Below, one piece after another: positions 1 through 6,120 of a stretch of DNA of 8,017 nucleotides. The DNA comes from Chloroflexota bacterium (GTDB taxonomy: Bacteria > Chloroflexota > Dehalococcoidia > UBA2979). Location: assembly GCA_002725365.1 (NCBI GenBank), contig PBOW01000089.1, positions 1-8,017 on the forward strand, written 5' to 3'. Each line of letters opens with the position of its first letter. Within the stretch, counting starts at the first letter, position 1. The notes under the pieces were generated by a model. It did no database searches. It saw nothing but the letters and a program-made list of their open reading frames with translations, and was not told the origin of the DNA. The position numbers and the translations under genes are program-made.

Positions 1-359
1 CTTACTCGGGTGGAGTCACCAGACTTAGAAATCTTGATCGAGGCAGCAACAGGTGTTTCCAGTTGGCTCTCTATAGCCCCCCTAGGTGTAGTTGTGGAAA
101 CTGCTGCTGCCGCTACTACAGGAGCTTTGCGTGTTGGTGTTTCATTGACTGCATAACCTGGTACTGAGGTCCCGTGGCTCGTTCCCGCCGACTGAATAGG
201 GGCCGGTGACGACATCGCGGTAACCTTATGCTGGTTAGAACCGTAGCCACCCGCTTGGCTTAGTAGTAGGAAAATCCCAGTCAGCAAAATAGACCCAAGC
301 AACACCATGACCAGCACTTGGCTCAGACTTGGTGGCCACATATTTCTATTGTTCCTCAA
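1..359 (-). CDS. Membrane-anchored protein with Ala/Pro/Thr-rich stalk, N-terminal part only
   Basis: The reading frame is open from the start to the left edge, so only about 119 residues are visible and the C-terminal domain is missing. The N-terminus carries two Arg (residues 2 and 5), then a hydrophobic segment at about 15-33 (VLVMVLLGSILLTGIFLLL), which predicts one membrane helix with the rest of the protein outside the cell. What follows to about residue 108 is a low-complexity stretch rich in Ala, Ser, Thr and Pro, including a run VVAAAA, which looks like an extended stalk. The likely start is TTG at 359, because AGAAGGA (366-372) lies 6 bases upstream. An ATG at 341 is the alternative and loses the Arg residues. 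It lies 85 bases downstream of the alcohol dehydrogenase stop on the same strand and could be cotranscribed. No family is recognisable from this part; an exported enzyme such as a sortase or peptidase on a stalk would fit, but nothing visible proves it. Confidence 0.6.
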   Translation of the reverse strand, partial: MRNNRNMWPPSLSQVLVMVLLGSILLTGIFLLLSQAGGYGSNQHKVTAMSSPAPIQSAGTSHGTSVPGYAVNETPTRKAPVVAAAAVSTTTPRGAIESQLETPVAASIKISKSGDSTRV

Positions 360-444
360 GTCAATTCCTTCTAAAGGCAACTCCTCATGAAGTTCAGTGC
401 CTTGGAGCCCTTCGTATTTCTACATACTAAGAAAGCAACTCACA

Positions 445-1524
445 CTACTCAATTCCAATCGCGAGCACCGATCTCGTAACCTCGCCATTTCTAAGAGCAT
501 CGAACGCGTCATTTATTTCATCAAGCTTATATCTGCGGGTGACCAATCCATCGAGGTCCAATTTACCCTGACGATACAAGTTCAGAATGTTTGGCATATC
601 CCGGTGGAATCGGGCGCCGCCATAAAACGAACCCTTTAAAGTTTTCTCTTCCATCCAAATCATTCCGCTCACTTCAATTTTATCGAGTGGCGGAACCATA
701 CCGACCACGATGGCGGTTCCGCCTCGCCGGGCCATTTGGTAGGCCTGCTCAGACGTTGCCTTGAGTCCGATGGCCTCAAATGCAAAATCACAACCCCCAC
801 CTGTAAGTTCTTGTACCTTTGCTATAGGATCACCCTCCGAGGCATCAACAACATCTGTGGCACCAAAATTACGAGCAGTCGCTAACTTGTGCTCCACCAT
901 GTCCACAGCAATCACTTTCTGGGCTCCCGCGAGTGCTGCCGCCTGGATAATGTTCAGGCCCACTCCGCCAGCACCGATGACAGCCACGGTTGAACCTGGT
1001 GTGACACCAGCAGTGTTTACAACTGCTCCGTACCCAGTCATCACCGAACATCCTACAAGTGCTGCGATCTCCAAAGGAATATCATCAGTCACCTTCACAA
1101 GACCAGAGGCGTAGGTAATAACGTACTCAGCAAAACCACCAACATTCGCCATCTGGGTAACTCCCTCACCTCCACGGGTGAGGCCAGGCTGTTCTCTACG
1201 AGGTGCTCCTTGGCGGCAAAGATTTGGTCGCCCGCTGTCGCAGTCGCCGCAGTGGCCACACGGTTGAACAAATCCAATGATGACCCGATCGCCCACAGAA
1301 ACGTTAGTGACAGCCGCCCCTACTTCACTGACAACCCCAGCTACCTCATGCCCTAAAACGGTAGGGTACTGAGTTGGATAAGTTCCCTCAATAAAGTGCA
1401 GATCCGAGTGGCAAACACCCGCGGCAATAACCTTCACGACTGCCTCAGTTGGTCCAGGACTATCGACTTCCAAATCCTCGATGCTCAGAGCTGTCTGCGG
1501 ACCGTTTAATACTGCTGCTTTCAT
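445..1524 (-). CDS. Zinc-dependent alcohol dehydrogenase (MDR superfamily)
   Basis: This is a full-length 359-residue medium-chain dehydrogenase that oxidises an alcohol or reduces an aldehyde with a nicotinamide cofactor in the cytoplasm. Catalytic zinc ligands are visible as C38 (GVCHSD), H59 (GHE) and C159. A structural zinc site is formed by C89, C92, C95 and C103. The Rossmann motif GAGGVG is at 184-189, and D208 at the end of the next strand (VIAVDMVEHK) favours NAD+ over NADP+. The length and the pattern KAAVL at the start and LDEINDAFDALRNGE near the end are typical for class III-like or aryl/alkyl alcohol dehydrogenases. The ATG is preceded by a strong purine-rich site (1533-1544, containing GAAGGAAGAAGG) 8 bases upstream. 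A small Cys-rich membrane gene lies 50 bases upstream on the same strand and may share its transcript. The substrate cannot be read from the sequence; a formaldehyde/mycothiol role is possible but not shown. Confidence 0.95.
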   Translation of the reverse strand: MKAAVLNGPQTALSIEDLEVDSPGPTEAVVKVIAAGVCHSDLHFIEGTYPTQYPTVLGHEVAGVVSEVGAAVTNVSVGDRVIIGFVQPCGHCGDCDSGRPNLCRQGAPRREQPGLTRGGEGVTQMANVGGFAEYVITYASGLVKVTDDIPLEIAALVGCSVMTGYGAVVNTAGVTPGSTVAVIGAGGVGLNIIQAAALAGAQKVIAVDMVEHKLATARNFGATDVVDASEGDPIAKVQELTGGGCDFAFEAIGLKATSEQAYQMARRGGTAIVVGMVPPLDKIEVSGMIWMEEKTLKGSFYGGARFHRDMPNILNLYRQGKLDLDGLVTRRYKLDEINDAFDALRNGEVTRSVLAIGIE

Positions 1525-1574
1525 AACTTTAACCTTCTTCCTTCATCAAATTTTGAGTTGAGTAGCCTAACCTG

Positions 1575-1760
1575 CTACAAAACTGGGCTGAGACAGGTCG
1601 GATGTCCACAGCGACACGTGCGCACTCCAACAGAACAGTCACACACGGGGCCACATTCACCTCCGCGAATGAGTCCACGTGACCGAAGAACCTGAAGTAT
1701 GACGCCTATCCCTACTGATAAAACTAGGAGTAAACTAATCCCACGCCGCATAAAACTCAC
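1575..1760 (-). CDS. Small membrane-anchored Cys-rich protein, unknown function
   Basis: A 61-residue frame with a convincing architecture: Arg residues at 5-6, a hydrophobic helix at about 8-23 (ISLLLVLSVGIGVILQ), a basic stop-transfer stretch (RSRGLIR), then a C-terminal domain with six Cys in the pattern C-x3-C-x-C-x6-C-x-C-x4-C and one His between the last two. All six Cys use the codon TGT. By the positive-inside rule either orientation is arguable, since charges lie on both sides of the helix. The start is GTG at 1760 with GAGGG closely upstream; an in-frame ATG three codons later is the alternative. The stop is 50 bases before the alcohol dehydrogenase start, so the two may be cotranscribed. 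The Cys/His cluster suggests metal binding or disulfides, but I recognise no family. A chance frame remains possible because it is short. Confidence 0.45.
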   Translation of the reverse strand: MSFMRRGISLLLVLSVGIGVILQVLRSRGLIRGGECGPVCDCSVGVRTCRCGHPTCLSPVL

Positions 1761-1832
1761 TATCCCTCAATCCATGCCAATATAGCGCACTTAGGAATTA
1801 AAGCATGATTTCAAAAAAATTTCAGCGTACAG

Positions 1833-1862
1833 ATGATTGAACAGATAGTTTCAACGGGTCAA
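1833..1862 (-). promoter_or_regulatory. Candidate sigma70-type promoter for the 1760-445 transcript
   Basis: Reading the minus strand, TTGACC (1857-1862, five of six bases of the -35 consensus) is followed after 18 bases by AATCAT (1833-1838, four of six of the -10 consensus). It would give a leader of about 65 bases before the GTG at 1760. It lies in the 147-base divergent gap shared with the plus-strand reductase gene. A second -10-like TATATT at 1779-1784 has no good -35. I saw no convincing plus-strand promoter in the same gap. This rests on eye matching only. Confidence 0.25.
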
Positions 1863-1907
1863 AGAAATTAAATTAGGCACAGAATAACAATTTAGGAGCT
1901 AATCAAA

Positions 1908-2810
1908 ATGGCAAAGTGTGGATTCATAGGAATGGGGATCATGGGTGAGCCCATGGCTAGGAACTTATTGAAAGCCGGTCATGACCTAGTTATTTGGAAC
2001 AGGTCAGCAGCAAAGACAAATGCATTGGCTGATGAGGGCGCAATTGTTGTGGGCTCTCCAAAAGAAGTTGGAGAAAATAGTGACTACGTGTTTATCTGTG
2101 TAACCAACTCCGGTGACGTTGTCGATGTAATCAACGGGTCGGAGCAAATACAGGGCCTTTCAAAAGGCCTTAGACCCGGAATGATCGTTGTAGATCATTC
2201 AACTATTTCCCCAGATGTGACCCGGGAAATTTATGCTGACCTGAGCGATTTGCAGGTTAGCCTGATCGATGCACCAGTATCAGGGGGGGATAAGGGTGCT
2301 ATCGCAGGCACATTATCGATCATGTGTGGGGGAGAGCATGACTCTCTCCAAGAAGTGATGCCCCTACTTGAGTCGATGGGCAAACAGATAACTCATTGTG
2401 GACCCTCCGGGGCTGGCCAAACTGTAAAGCTCTGTAATCAAATAGCGGTTTGCATAAATAATTTTGCGCTCGCTGAAGCATTAGTTTTTTGTACGCTAAA
2501 TCAAGTTGATCCTGCAATCATGTTGGAAGCAATCTCTGCTGGAGCCGCCGGATCTTGGCAAATAAGTAATCTTGGACCTCAAATAATTCAACGCGATTTC
2601 TCCCCTGGTTTCAAAGTCGGCCTCCAGCGCAAGGATCTTCACTTAGCAATTGATGCAGCTGATTCCGTCAACATGCCACTGCTAGGTACAACCCTAGTGG
2701 ACCGAATGTTCGCGGTTGCTGAGGGAATTCATGGAAGTGACGCTGGGACACAGGCGTTGGTCACCGCTCTCGAACAATTAACCAACGCCGAGGTGAAATC
2801 AAGCAGCTAG
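1908..2810 (+). CDS. 3-hydroxyisobutyrate dehydrogenase-family NAD(P) oxidoreductase
   Basis: A complete 300-residue beta-hydroxyacid dehydrogenase of the family that includes 3-hydroxyisobutyrate dehydrogenase, tartronate semialdehyde reductase and glyoxylate/succinic semialdehyde reductase. The N-terminal dinucleotide fold shows GFIGMGIMG (5-13). N31-R32-S33 after the second strand is the pattern usually linked to NADPH. The substrate loop is DAPVSGG (121-127). The catalytic lysine is K174 in the helix motif GPSGAGQTVKLCNQ, with N177 beside it. R241-K242-D243 near the C-terminal all-helical domain is the conserved KDL site. The start ATG has AGGAG 9 bases upstream. The gene is a lone plus-strand unit, divergent from the alcohol dehydrogenase block and convergent with the operon at 2807-5996, with which it shares the four bases CTAG at its stop. 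Possible roles are valine catabolism or detoxification of small semialdehydes. The exact substrate is not resolved, and four Cys around the active helix are not diagnostic. Confidence 0.92.
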   Translation: MAKCGFIGMGIMGEPMARNLLKAGHDLVIWNRSAAKTNALADEGAIVVGSPKEVGENSDYVFICVTNSGDVVDVINGSEQIQGLSKGLRPGMIVVDHSTISPDVTREIYADLSDLQVSLIDAPVSGGDKGAIAGTLSIMCGGEHDSLQEVMPLLESMGKQITHCGPSGAGQTVKLCNQIAVCINNFALAEALVFCTLNQVDPAIMLEAISAGAAGSWQISNLGPQIIQRDFSPGFKVGLQRKDLHLAIDAADSVNMPLLGTTLVDRMFAVAEGIHGSDAGTQALVTALEQLTNAEVKSSS

Positions 2811-3460
2811 CGATTCCTCTGGTCGTCCCACTTTTCCCAATGGGTGACTTCCTGTACATCCTGGCGCTTAGGTTGGGCCCATCTGCCCCTGCTTGGGTAG
2901 CCCAAAGGTATCAACGCCATCGTCATGGCGTCATCGGGTATGCCAAGAAGGTTCTTGACGTCGGATTCATGACCCGCATATAGGGTGGTGAGAGTTGCCC
3001 CAATACCATGAAAACGCGCGGCCAGCATCAGGTGCTGTATGGCACCATAAATTGAAGATCCTGTTCTTGGTCCGTTTTCGTCAGAAGTATTTCTTTGAAC
3101 CGCAAAGATCCAGACCGGAGCTTCCTCTAGATGATTTGCTAAATGTTCTGCACTACGGAAATTCCTCGAACCTAAAGTATCCGAAGGATCATCGCCTCCC
3201 AAGATTTGCTCTCGGCGCACACCGTATGCCCGTTCCCATCCTTCTCGGTACCAAGTCGCAATCTGTTTTTTCATAGACTGATCTTTTACGACGATCCAAC
3301 CCCATCCCTGATTATTTCCACCTGATGGACCCCGGATCGCGGCATCAAGAAGCTCCCAAATTAACTCATCAGAAATCGGCTCCTGTGATAAATATCTCCT
3401 TGCAGGGGTTGAATGGAGAGCCTCCATAAGCCCCAAATCTTCGTTATTGTGTTCGTTCAT
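2807..3460 (-). CDS. FMN-dependent nitroreductase family protein
   Basis: A 217-residue nitroreductase-fold protein, expected to be a cytoplasmic homodimer that binds FMN and transfers hydride from NAD(P)H to a nitro compound, quinone or other acceptor. Near the N-terminus A20-R21-R22 followed by ISDELIWELLDAAIRGPSGGN (about 29-49) is the FMN phosphate and first-helix signature. The second conserved block is SIYGAIQHLMLAARFHGIGA (136-155) followed by TLTTLY. The third is MALIPLGYPSRGR (181-193), which closes the flavin site. The length matches the family. It is the last gene of the four-gene operon, 44 bases after the preceding stop. The ATG has only a weak ribosome site (GGTAG about 5 bases upstream), so its translation may depend on the gene before it. 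Its stop TAG lies inside the CTAG shared with the convergent reductase. The substrate is unknown. The relation to actinobacterial nitroreductases is from memory of sequence style. Confidence 0.9.
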   Translation of the reverse strand: MNEHNNEDLGLMEALHSTPARRYLSQEPISDELIWELLDAAIRGPSGGNNQGWGWIVVKDQSMKKQIATWYREGWERAYGVRREQILGGDDPSDTLGSRNFRSAEHLANHLEEAPVWIFAVQRNTSDENGPRTGSSIYGAIQHLMLAARFHGIGATLTTLYAGHESDVKNLLGIPDDAMTMALIPLGYPSRGRWAQPKRQDVQEVTHWEKWDDQRNR

Positions 3461-3504
3461 AAAACTACCATTTACTTTCTGTCCATTGACTACGAGTCCG
3501 AAAC

Positions 3505-4320
3505 CTACTGTACGACCTCTCTGGCTGTATCACCAAGAACTATACGCATACACTCTGCGTGCATCATCATAACCGCTGTTTGTAGTAGCTCATCATCAAT
3601 TAGCTCCCTGATCGCCGATATATCTTGTACCTCAAGATCAAGTTTCTGAAGATCTGCCTCACTAGCCCTGATCGGATTAGCGAGAAACTTGGTAGCCGAG
3701 CGGGCATAATAATAGAGGCCACGGGACCGTCTCCGGAAATCAGGATAAGAGTGTAGTTCCTTCACCTCCTGCCAAAACAACTCCACGAAGTTAGAAAATT
3801 CTCCGGTAGATCTATAAATATCGGGCACCTTACTAGTGCCTAGAATGTCGCAAATATCTGCCGCTTCTGAAAATTGATCCGATAATTTGAGACCAGCAGC
3901 GAGATGGGTATCTTCACGCTTTGTCCGGGGACGAACTTCTGCTGAACCATATCCGCCTATTTCCTGGCGATCGAAAGCTTCGGCTAGCCCGGCCAAAACA
4001 AGAAGAAGCTGCGGCTGTACATAGTGGAACAAATCCACTGTCGACCGCAACGACTCCCGATCAACCGCTGTCTCCGGCGAATACGCGTCGTGGTCCAATA
4101 CCGGCTCGTACACATCCTGCGCCGCGTCCAGAGCCATATCGGCCATGTACAATGCAGAACTCAAAAAACCTACCGTCTCTATCGATGGCACCATTTGTGG
4201 CCAAACATGCTCCAAATATTTAGGAAATTCCGATAGTCTTATGAAAATCGCAGGGACAAATGACACTCTGAATGCATCCTTGACGCTGACATCCAGAGGA
4301 ACTCTTGGTTCGTCAGACAC
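3505..4320 (-). CDS. DehI-like (2-haloacid dehalogenase family) internally duplicated helical protein
   Basis: A 271-residue protein without signal or membrane segments. It contains two similar helical units. Unit 1 (about 13-66) has FRVSFVPAIFIRLSEFPKYL followed by EHVW. Unit 2 (about 152-211) has ILGTSKVPDIYRSTGEFSNF followed by VELFW. The shared core, V-P-x-I-x-R-x3-EF-x4-x-x-x-W, and the ~140-residue spacing match the pseudo-dimeric repeat of DehI, which hydrolyses D- and L-2-haloacids (PF10778 family). In DehI of Pseudomonas putida the catalytic residues are an Asp and an Asn; D155, D158 and D167 of unit 2 are candidates for the Asp, but I cannot align them securely. The start is GTG at 4320, inside the end of the phosphatase gene (8-base overlap, GTGTCTGA), with only a weak upstream site, so it is probably translationally coupled. 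It is the third gene of the operon. The fold call is moderately sure; dehalogenase activity is uncertain because many family members are uncharacterised. Confidence 0.6.
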   Translation of the reverse strand: MSDEPRVPLDVSVKDAFRVSFVPAIFIRLSEFPKYLEHVWPQMVPSIETVGFLSSALYMADMALDAAQDVYEPVLDHDAYSPETAVDRESLRSTVDLFHYVQPQLLLVLAGLAEAFDRQEIGGYGSAEVRPRTKREDTHLAAGLKLSDQFSEAADICDILGTSKVPDIYRSTGEFSNFVELFWQEVKELHSYPDFRRRSRGLYYYARSATKFLANPIRASEADLQKLDLEVQDISAIRELIDDELLQTAVMMMHAECMRIVLGDTAREVVQ

Positions 4321-5248
4321 TTACAAACTTTCTCAGTCGACGCCTAAATCGACCTTGCCACCCCAAGACTCTCTCAGATTTCTTTCGCCAAACTAACGTG
4401 GCATCTGAGGTTCCCACCACCAGAGGTGCTCGCCAATATCGTAGAGACTGATCTCTAGCATCCTTTGTTTCGGCATCCCTGAAGCCGGGTTGCAATTGTT
4501 CAAACATCTCCCAATCATCCTTGGCCTTTATCCAAACTTCCAGTCCGGCTGATCGGGCAAGACAAATACCGGCAGCCACATCCCAGATTGATAACGACCA
4601 AAGCGGAACAGATGTAAATACTTTGGCACTCACCATTGCCAATTCAAAAGCAGCACTTCCAGTGACCCGATTGTCCCAGTTCTCTGTACTGCCGAGCGAA
4701 CCACCAGGTGCAGCTCCGAGTCTACGTTTCACTTGGGCAGGTGGAGGAGCCACTTCTTTTTCATCAAGATATAGTTTGCCTCCAACATATGAGTGATACA
4801 CACCGCTTCCGAGGAGATGCGTGGTCGAACACCATATCGCCCCGACTACGGGTACTGCTCGGTACAACACACCGATCGATACAGCAAACAAAGGAAACCT
4901 ATTCACGAAATTTGATGTCCCATCGATTGGATCTATCACCCAAACCCACTCGGTTTCATTCTCAGGCAGAGTTTCTTCCTCTTCCCCCAGTATGGCATGT
5001 TGAGGAAACTTATCTCGTATACGACTTCGTAACTCTTTCTCCAGTGCTTTGTCCATTTCTGACACTGGATCACCGGGGTCCGTCTTGGAGCGCGATCGAC
5101 GCTGAGGTCCTCTCGGTTTGTACGAGATATCTAGATCCGTTAATAACGATCGAGTTGCCTCCGCGCCAGCCCAATTCGCTAGTTCGACTGCCAAGGACTC
5201 AATTTCGAGCAACTCATCTTCTGTTACCTGCAAATCAGGATTTTGCAC
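4313..5248 (-). CDS. Inositol monophosphatase-family phosphatase
   Basis: A Mg2+-dependent phosphatase of the IMPase/FBPase/bisphosphate nucleotidase superfamily. Positions here are counted from the longer possible start at 5257. The metal site is complete: E92 in ILGEEEE, D109 and D112 in DPIDGTSNF (109-117), and D226 in IWDVAAG (225-230). The D63-P-V-S-E-M-D69 segment is the usual D-x-V-T-x-x-D motif. The C-terminus carries an unusually basic tail (about 291-311, with RFRRRLRK), longer than most IMPases, which might touch RNA, membrane or a partner. I prefer GTG at 5248 (311 residues), because AGGGAG at 5257-5262 would overlap the upstream GTG at 5257 but stands 8 bases from this one. It overlaps the gene before it by 14 bases and the next by 8. 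Possible substrates are inositol-phosphate, sugar phosphate or a nucleotide bisphosphate; none can be chosen from the sequence. Confidence 0.9.
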   Translation of the reverse strand: MQNPDLQVTEDELLEIESLAVELANWAGAEATRSLLTDLDISYKPRGPQRRSRSKTDPGDPVSEMDKALEKELRSRIRDKFPQHAILGEEEETLPENETEWVWVIDPIDGTSNFVNRFPLFAVSIGVLYRAVPVVGAIWCSTTHLLGSGVYHSYVGGKLYLDEKEVAPPPAQVKRRLGAAPGGSLGSTENWDNRVTGSAAFELAMVSAKVFTSVPLWSLSIWDVAAGICLARSAGLEVWIKAKDDWEMFEQLQPGFRDAETKDARDQSLRYWRAPLVVGTSDATLVWRKKSERVLGWQGRFRRRLRKFVSV

Positions 5249-5996
5249 CGTAATCACTCCCTACTATCAAAAGTCGCCGATTCATTCCCTTTGAAGACTG
5301 GTGAACCGATTCCCATCCGTTACGAACCGAGTCCTCCGTGTCTTCTGGACACACTCTCCCGTACTCAACATACTCGCGAAACGAAGGAAAAGATACGAGC
5401 GTGGTGAAGCTATTATCGCCTGTAAGTGCACTCGTACCCAGACCGATCACTCTACCGCCTTTTTTCTCGATAGTAGGCCAGACAAATTCACTTAGCTGCT
5501 GCTTACCGTCATTTGCCAGGTCATCTGAGTCAAATTCAAAGCTAACCTCCTCGACTATTGATCCCCGACCAAAGGTTGGTGGAAGTGGACTCGGCCCGGT
5601 ATCACTTGTACGGTAATGAACTTTTGGTCTGGAGAGCTCTTCATCGAGCAGAAAAGGATAGGCTTCTGAGTGTTCAATCAAAACATCTCGTTCGGCGTAT
5701 ATAGGCATTAGATGGTTGATCGCTCCCACGATCTGCGGGTCATCGTAAAAGGCACCAACTTTCTCCCCATCGCGGTGACCAGGTGCAGTTCTCCGTGTTG
5801 CATACCAGTGATCAAAGTCCTCATAAACCGTGTGAGTAACGACTACATCACCAGTGCCAGCAAATCCCCATGTACCGTAGGCAACCATCTGCACGCCCAT
5901 CTCCCTCATCGCGGGCCATAAACCTTTACTACTCATACGTTCGAACGGCGCCCGATTGGCCTTTGCTACATGAAAATGACGTTGCACTAAGATCAC
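5235..5996 (-). CDS. Tandem ferredoxin-like (NIPSNAP/ABM-type dimeric alpha-beta barrel) protein, unknown function
   Basis: A 253-residue soluble protein made of two similar halves. Half 1 (about 1-69) contains GLWPAMREMGVQMVAYGTW, then a Gly-rich turn, a strand VVVTHTVYEDFDHWY and an Arg pair. Half 2 (about 145-214) contains FVWPTIEKKGGRVIGLGTS, a turn, then FTTLVSFPSFREYVEYGR. The order strand, helix with W-P, strand, turn, strand, F/W-x-x-W/Y helix is that of the NIPSNAP/EthD/antibiotic-monooxygenase-like alpha-beta barrel, here fused as a single-chain dimer. About 75 residues with no recognised motif separate the halves (70-144). Such folds bind haem, small aromatics or act as monooxygenases or degradation accessories, and no catalytic signature is obvious here. 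It opens the four-gene minus operon, with GTG at 5996 and GGGAG 7 bases upstream, and its 3' end hosts the phosphatase ribosome site. Family assignment is by pattern and needs a profile search. Confidence 0.6.
   Translation of the reverse strand: MILVQRHFHVAKANRAPFERMSSKGLWPAMREMGVQMVAYGTWGFAGTGDVVVTHTVYEDFDHWYATRRTAPGHRDGEKVGAFYDDPQIVGAINHLMPIYAERDVLIEHSEAYPFLLDEELSRPKVHYRTSDTGPSPLPPTFGRGSIVEEVSFEFDSDDLANDGKQQLSEFVWPTIEKKGGRVIGLGTSALTGDNSFTTLVSFPSFREYVEYGRVCPEDTEDSVRNGWESVHQSSKGMNRRLLIVGSDYGAKS
5257..5262 (-). promoter_or_regulatory. Ribosome binding site that decides the phosphatase start
   Basis: AGGGAG on the minus strand lies inside the 3' end of the upstream gene. It is 8 bases from the GTG at 5248 but overlaps the first base of the alternative GTG at 5257, which therefore cannot be served by it. 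This shortens the protein by three residues compared with the longest frame. Confidence 0.55.
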
Positions 5997-6120
5997 TTGA
6001 ATACTCCCGTTTATTCCCTAACTTAAATCTCTAGTGTGACTCTAACCCGTGGGCTCCTGCTAGTGATACTATCCTGCAAGTACAGAAGCAATCGTTGAAC
6101 CAATAGGAGGGGGACCAAAC
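5997..6120. promoter_or_regulatory. Divergent intergenic region between the two operons
   Basis: This 124-base gap must hold the start signals of the minus operon (first codon at 5996) and of the plus DUF35/thiolase operon (first codon at 6121). It contains a strong plus-strand ribosome site, AGGAGG at 6105-6110, and a minus site GGGAG just left of 6010. A direct repeat CTAGTGtgAC (6031-6040) and CTAGTGatAC (6060-6069) is spaced 29 bases, close to three helix turns. I could not see a convincing -35/-10 pair on either strand. The shared gap makes joint control of the two operons plausible. Confidence 0.35.

Noticed and set aside
375..404. Possible hairpin (AAGGCA...TGCCTT on the minus strand) as terminator of the alcohol dehydrogenase
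   Set aside because: Arms of 6 bases with a large loop, a bulge and only three T after it; too weak, and the same bases precede the next gene's ribosome site.
761..1114. Plus-strand open frame of 117 codons with Ala/Pro/Thr-rich product
   Set aside because: It is antisense to the alcohol dehydrogenase Rossmann region; the composition follows from the opposite strand's Gly/Ala/Val codons.
1836..1855. Imperfect inverted repeat TTGAA-N8-TTCAA in the divergent gap as an operator
   Set aside because: Arms of five bases in an AT-rich gap are expected by chance, and no regulator gene is in the window.
2154..2169. Inverted repeat GGCCTTT-CA-AAAGGCC
   Set aside because: It is inside the reductase coding region and encodes the normal Gly-Leu-Ser-Lys-Gly-Leu stretch; the arms are only 7 bases, with no terminator tail and no reason for regulation in mid gene.
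4708..5253. Long plus-strand open frame of 181 codons
   Set aside because: It lies opposite the phosphatase gene, which has complete catalytic motifs. The plus-strand translation has no recognisable domain and no ribosome site, so it is an antisense shadow.
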